From positions 1-34,600 of the forward strand of contig NZ_JAQVCN010000050.1 in the NCBI RefSeq assembly GCF_028689785.1: 34,600 nucleotides of DNA, given 5' to 3'. Under the pieces are notes generated by a model that saw only the letters and a program-made list of their open reading frames with translations, was not told where the DNA came from and ran no database searches. The number at the start of each line of letters is the position of its first letter. Within the stretch, counting starts at the first letter, position 1. The position numbers and the translations under genes are program-made. The stretch comes from Zoogloea sp. Its GTDB lineage: Bacteria > Pseudomonadota > Gammaproteobacteria > Burkholderiales > Rhodocyclaceae. Shown here one piece after another: positions 31,354-34,600 of the stretch.

Positions 31354-32877
31354 TCAGTGGGCTTCGGCGGTCTTGGCGGCTTCGATGGAGGCGGCTTCGT
31401 CGGCCTTGCCCCCGTTGAAGTAGAGGTTGAGGGCCACGGCCGAGATGGAGGTCAGCAGGATGCCGGACTCGAGCAGGGGGTGCAGGCTGTGGGCCATCTG
31501 CTGGGTCCAGCGCGGGGCCACCAGGGGGATCATGCCGGCGCCGATGGAAATGGCGACGATGTAGAGGTTGTTGCGGCTGGTCTTGAAATCCACGTTGGCG
31601 AGGATGCGGATGCCGGTGGCAGCCACCATGCCGAACATCACCAGGCCGGCGCCGCCGAGCACGAAGGTGGGCACCGACTCCACCAGGGCGGCCATCTTGG
31701 GCAGCATGCCCAGCACCAGCATGATGATGCCGGCGGCCACGCAGACCCAGCGGCTCTTCACCCCGGTGACGCCCACCAGACCCACGTTCTGGGAGAAGCT
31801 GGTGTAGGGAAAGGTGTTGAACAGGCCGCCGATCAGGGTGCCGAGGCCGTCGGTGCGCAGGCCGTTGGAGAGATCGCGCTGGCTGATCTTGCGGCCGGTG
31901 ATCTCGGACAGGGCCAGGAACATGCCGGTGGATTCGATCATCACCACGATCATCACCAGGGTCATGGTCAGCACCATCACCAGGTCGAAGGTGGGCATGC
32001 CGAAGGCGAAGGGGGTGACGATGTCCACCCAGTGGGCCTGGGCCACCTTGTCGAAGTGCATCTTGCCCATGCCCACGGCCACGAAACAGCCCAGCACGAT
32101 GCCCAGCAGCACCGCGATGTTGGCCACGAAACCCCGGCCGTAGCGCACCAGCAGCAGGATGGCGGCGAGCACGAAGGCGGCCACGCCCATGTTGTCGAGG
32201 GCGCCGTAGTTGGGGTTGTCCTTCATGGGCACGGGGCCGGGCAGCTTCATCTCGGGAGCGCTGGCGCCGGGGGGCAGGGTGGCGGCGGCTTCGGCAGCCT
32301 TGGCCTTGGCGGCATCCACCATGGCGACCAGCTTCGGCACATCCACGCTCTGGGCGGTGGGGGCCGGGCCGCCCATGGCCCAGCCGATGCCGACCCGCAT
32401 CAGGCTGATACCGATGATGGCGATGATGGTGCCGGTGACCACCGGCGGAAAGAAGCGCAGCAGCCGGCTCATCAGCGGGGCGATGGCCATGGAGATGAGG
32501 CCCGCACCGATGATCGCGCCGAAGATCGCCCGGGCCCCCTCCGGCCCGCCCTGTACGTTGGCCATGGCCACCATGGGGCCGACGGCAGCAAAGGTCACGC
32601 CCATCATCACCGGCAACTTAATGCCGAAATGCCGGCCAAAGCCCAGGGACTGGATCAGGGTGACCAGCCCGCAACAGAACAGGTCAGCCGAAATCAGCAT
32701 GGCCACCTGCTCGGGGCTGAGCTTGAGAGCCCGTCCGACGATCAGCGGGACGGCCACCGCCCCCGCATACATGACCAGCACGTGCTGCAGGCCGAGGGTG
32801 AACAAGCGACCGGTGGGCAGGCGCTCATCCACCGCGTCAACTTCTTGGATATGGACTGCCTTTGAATGCTCCGACAT
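31354..32877 (-). CDS. NCS2/NAT-family purine permease (urate/xanthine type)
   Basis: 507 residues with about 14 membrane segments. The QH motif in helix 1 (Q31-H32, GLQHVLVMYAGAV), the Glu of helix 8 (E315 in VVMIESTGMFLALSE) and the NAT signature (Q363-N364-V-G then T371-G372 in SQNVGLVGVTG) are all present. Purine members such as XanQ, UacT and UapA share these; a QNxG signature with IESTG points to xanthine/urate instead of uracil. Between about residues 171 and 225 lies an Ala/Pro-rich hydrophilic insertion that is not usual. C-terminal tail is polar. It is the first minus-strand gene of this side and probably heads a unit with the Tsx-like gene. Confidence 0.9.
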   Translation of the reverse strand: MSEHSKAVHIQEVDAVDERLPTGRLFTLGLQHVLVMYAGAVAVPLIVGRALKLSPEQVAMLISADLFCCGLVTLIQSLGFGRHFGIKLPVMMGVTFAAVGPMVAMANVQGGPEGARAIFGAIIGAGLISMAIAPLMSRLLRFFPPVVTGTIIAIIGISLMRVGIGWAMGGPAPTAQSVDVPKLVAMVDAAKAKAAEAAATLPPGASAPEMKLPGPVPMKDNPNYGALDNMGVAAFVLAAILLLVRYGRGFVANIAVLLGIVLGCFVAVGMGKMHFDKVAQAHWVDIVTPFAFGMPTFDLVMVLTMTLVMIVVMIESTGMFLALSEITGRKISQRDLSNGLRTDGLGTLIGGLFNTFPYTSFSQNVGLVGVTGVKSRWVCVAAGIIMLVLGMLPKMAALVESVPTFVLGGAGLVMFGMVAATGIRILANVDFKTSRNNLYIVAISIGAGMIPLVAPRWTQQMAHSLHPLLESGILLTSISAVALNLYFNGGKADEAASIEAAKTAEAH

Positions 32878-33263
32878 GGGAGTCTCCTCTTTCGTGGGTT
32901 CCAGGCACCTCTACGGGCGCTCTCGGGGAAGGGGATTGAATGGACCAGCGGCGATCTGGACGTGATCGAAGTGTAGGGGGGCCCCAATCGGATGGCTGCC
33001 ACCAGGCCTGATAACCGGAATAAGCAGATCGATATAGTGGCGACGCAACATGAGGGCTACCCTGTGTGCTGGCGGCTTTCGAGCCACTACAAAACCCGGA
33101 CTGCGGCTATGCAGCATCAAGGTTCGGGGTGTCCTGAGCGCTCCGCCTCTTCCCCGACGGGCGTCGCTGCGTATCGTTGACCCCGGCACCCGCCCTGCGT
33201 GGGGCCACACCCGGGCAGCCTGCTCCCCGTCGAAGAGCCCATTATTCGAAATCAGATAAGTCC
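32878..33263. other. Divergent intergenic region, no gene seen
   Basis: 385 bp between the NCS2 permease (minus) and the EamA gene (plus). It must hold the promoters of both. The region around 33005-33050 is the least GC-rich part (AACCGGAATAAGCAGATCGATATAG), but I see no convincing -35/-10 pair. Short frames across it look like chance. Confidence 0.5.
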
Positions 33264-34196
33264 ATGCCCTCACCCTCCCCCGCCCACCCCGGCCGGCACC
33301 GCGCCGCGCTGGCACTACTGCTGATGAGCCTGATCTGGGGCTATAACTGGGTAGTGATGAAGCAGGTCGTGCCCCTGGCCGATCCCCTGGACTTCTCCGC
33401 CATCCGCACCCTGCTCGGCGCCCTGGCCCTGTTTGCGGCGATGGCCGTGCTGCGCCGGCCGATGGGGCTCGCCGCCCCCCGGGAGACCCTGCTGCTGGGC
33501 GTGCTCCAGACCGGCGCCTTCACCCTGCTGATCCAGTGGGCGCTGGTCCATGGTGGCGCGGGCAAGACGGCGGTGCTGGTCTACACCATGCCTTTCTGGC
33601 TGGCGCCCCTGGCCGCCTGGGTGCTCAGGGAACACATCGGGCGCATCCAGTGGCTGGCCACGGGCGTGGCGGCGGGCGGCCTGCTGCTGATCCTCGACCC
33701 CATGGCGGCCGGCGGCAGCGCCCTGGGCAACCTGCTGGCCGTGGGCGGCGGCTTCAGCTGGGCCCTGGCCACCCTGGTGGCCAAGCGCCTGCGCCAGCGG
33801 CACCAGGTGGATCTGCTGGCCCTCACCGCCTGGCAGATGCTGTTTGGCGCCGGGGCCCTGGTGATCGCCGCCCTGCTCCACGACTCGCGCCCCATCAGCC
33901 CGACCCCCTTCTTCTTTGCCGCCCTGGCCTTCAACGCCCTATTTGCCACGGCCCTGGCCTGGCTGCTGTGGCTGTACGTGCTGCAGCACCTGCCCGCCGC
34001 CATTGCCGGGCTGTCGGCCCTGGGCATTCCGGCCATCGGCGTGCTGGCCGGCTGGCTCCAACTGGGCGAACGCCCCAGCCCCTCAGAACTGGGCGGCATG
34101 GCCCTGATCGGCCTCGCCCTGGCCCTGGTCAGCGTGCACGCCCTGCGCCACCCTCCTCCCCCTGCCCCCCAACCGCCCCAAGGGAAAGCCCGATGA
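33264..34196 (+). CDS. EamA/DMT-family transporter
   Basis: 310 residues from ATG 33264; the frame is open upstream but without a good start. About ten helices in two EamA repeats (residues about 18-145 and 155-295). Family marks include MSLIWGYNWVVMKQV, SAIRTLLGALALFAAM, GKTAVLVYTMPFWLAPLAAW and, in the second half, LPAAIAGLSALGIPAIGVLA. Members export amino acids, purines or metabolites; the substrate here is unknown. It overlaps the next gene by ATGA. Confidence 0.88.
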   Translation: MPSPSPAHPGRHRAALALLLMSLIWGYNWVVMKQVVPLADPLDFSAIRTLLGALALFAAMAVLRRPMGLAAPRETLLLGVLQTGAFTLLIQWALVHGGAGKTAVLVYTMPFWLAPLAAWVLREHIGRIQWLATGVAAGGLLLILDPMAAGGSALGNLLAVGGGFSWALATLVAKRLRQRHQVDLLALTAWQMLFGAGALVIAALLHDSRPISPTPFFFAALAFNALFATALAWLLWLYVLQHLPAAIAGLSALGIPAIGVLAGWLQLGERPSPSELGGMALIGLALALVSVHALRHPPPPAPQPPQGKAR

Positions 34197-34600
34197 CCTG
34201 CTCCCCCCCTCTGCCCTGCATCCATCTCCTCACCCCCGACACCGCCCTGTGCCGTGCCCTCGCCCGGGTGGCGGCCAGCCTGGGCTTCGGCTTCCAGGCC
34301 TGGCGCGACGCCGGGCGCTGCCTGGCCGAACTGGACCCGGAGGCCACCGGCGCCCTGCTCGTCGATGCCGACGCCACCGGCCCGGAGCTGCCCCTGCTCG
34401 ACCGCCTCGCCCCCCTGGGCATCGACCTGCCAGTGATCGTGCTGGCCCGGGCGGCCACCGTTGACCTGTGCCGCCAGGCCTTCGAGGCCGGCGCCCGGGA
34501 GTTTCTGCCCCGCACCAAGGTGGACGCAGACCTCCCCGAGGCCCTGCGCAAGGCCGTGGGCCAGCACGTGCTCGACCGCCAGCGCCAGCAGCGCGCCCGC
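34193..34600 (+). CDS. Receiver-domain regulator, degenerate, incomplete at the window end
   Basis: 136 residues are visible from ATG 34193, with no stop before the edge. The fold is that of a FixJ/NarL-type receiver: IHLLTPDTALCRALARVAAS, then GALLVDADATGPELPLLDRL, LPVIVLARAATVDLCRQAFE and AGAREFLPR. The phosphoacceptor could be D58 in LLVDAD, but the N-terminal acidic pair is reduced to one Asp (TPD), the conserved Thr/Ser after the fourth strand is replaced by Ala-Arg-Ala-Ala, and the Lys of the fifth strand is not in its usual place. A helical linker (LDRQRQQRAR) starts at the edge. It is translationally coupled to the EamA gene. Output domain not visible. Confidence 0.7.
   Translation, partial: MTCSPPLPCIHLLTPDTALCRALARVAASLGFGFQAWRDAGRCLAELDPEATGALLVDADATGPELPLLDRLAPLGIDLPVIVLARAATVDLCRQAFEAGAREFLPRTKVDADLPEALRKAVGQHVLDRQRQQRAR

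Noticed and set aside
29584-32865. A very long plus-strand open frame opposite the Tsx-like and NCS2 genes, rich in His, Gly and Gln
   Set aside because: It is the reverse-strand shadow of high-GC genes: composition is low-complexity, no domain is recognisable, and the minus-strand genes have clear family motifs.

Overview
The window is high-GC bacterial DNA that reads like a betaproteobacterium, probably Rhodocyclales-like. This is inferred from gene content and protein style (an E. coli-ordered napFDAGHBC cluster, a dipeptide-type ABC operon, a Pseudomonas-like gcl-hyi-glxR-ttuD-pyk pathway); no rRNA or marker gene is present. Coding density is high and neighbouring genes are often joined by ATGA or TGATG overlaps.

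Left edge (1-1012): the 3' end of an IS4-like transposase butts into a minus-strand PAS sensor gene, which is cut inside its second PAS domain. A hairpin at 991-1012 closes the nap operon. Region 2 (1067-7525, minus strand): a complete periplasmic nitrate reductase operon, napF-D-A-G-H-B-C. Its promoter has an FNR/Anr-like site centred 41.5 bp upstream of the start expected from a TAGGAT -10 box. Region 3 (7634-8230): a small unknown gene and a decayed frame.

Region 4 (8261-17313, plus strand): an eight-gene operon with an oligopeptide-type ABC importer (binding protein, two permeases, two ATPases), a GntR/FCD regulator, a cytoplasmic gamma-glutamyltransferase-like amidohydrolase and an SBF-like transporter. 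Three TGCATGCA palindromes 115 and 116 bp apart lie across its promoter and first codons. Region 5 (17310-19376): a CMD-type peroxidase-related protein and a MarR regulator on the minus strand, divergent from a SAM methyltransferase. The marR promoter is near consensus, holds a palindrome between -35 and -10, and predicts an almost leaderless mRNA.

Region 6 (19434-21291): a lower-GC scrap zone with a ParE-type toxin tail, a 92-bp palindromic repeat element, a LysR fragment, and two unrecognised genes. Region 7 (21320-29513, minus strand): a LysR regulator and the glyoxylate-to-pyruvate route gcl, hyi, glxR, a DUF3830 gene, ttuD, a GlcG-like gene and a pyruvate kinase gene broken by an out-of-frame internal deletion. 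Further copies of the palindromic element lie between these genes. Region 8 (29746-32877, minus strand): a UreI/AmiS-type channel, a Tsx-like outer-membrane protein and an NCS2 purine permease. Together regions 7 and 8 suggest uptake of purines or ureides, export or import of urea/amide, and assimilation of the glyoxylate that their breakdown releases; the ring-opening enzymes are not in the window. Right edge (33264-34600, plus strand): an EamA-family exporter overlapping an unfinished, degenerate receiver-domain regulator.

The most unusual signals are the 92-bp paired-palindrome element, the helically phased triple operator, the broken pyruvate kinase, and the mosaic of gene debris at 19434-19850.
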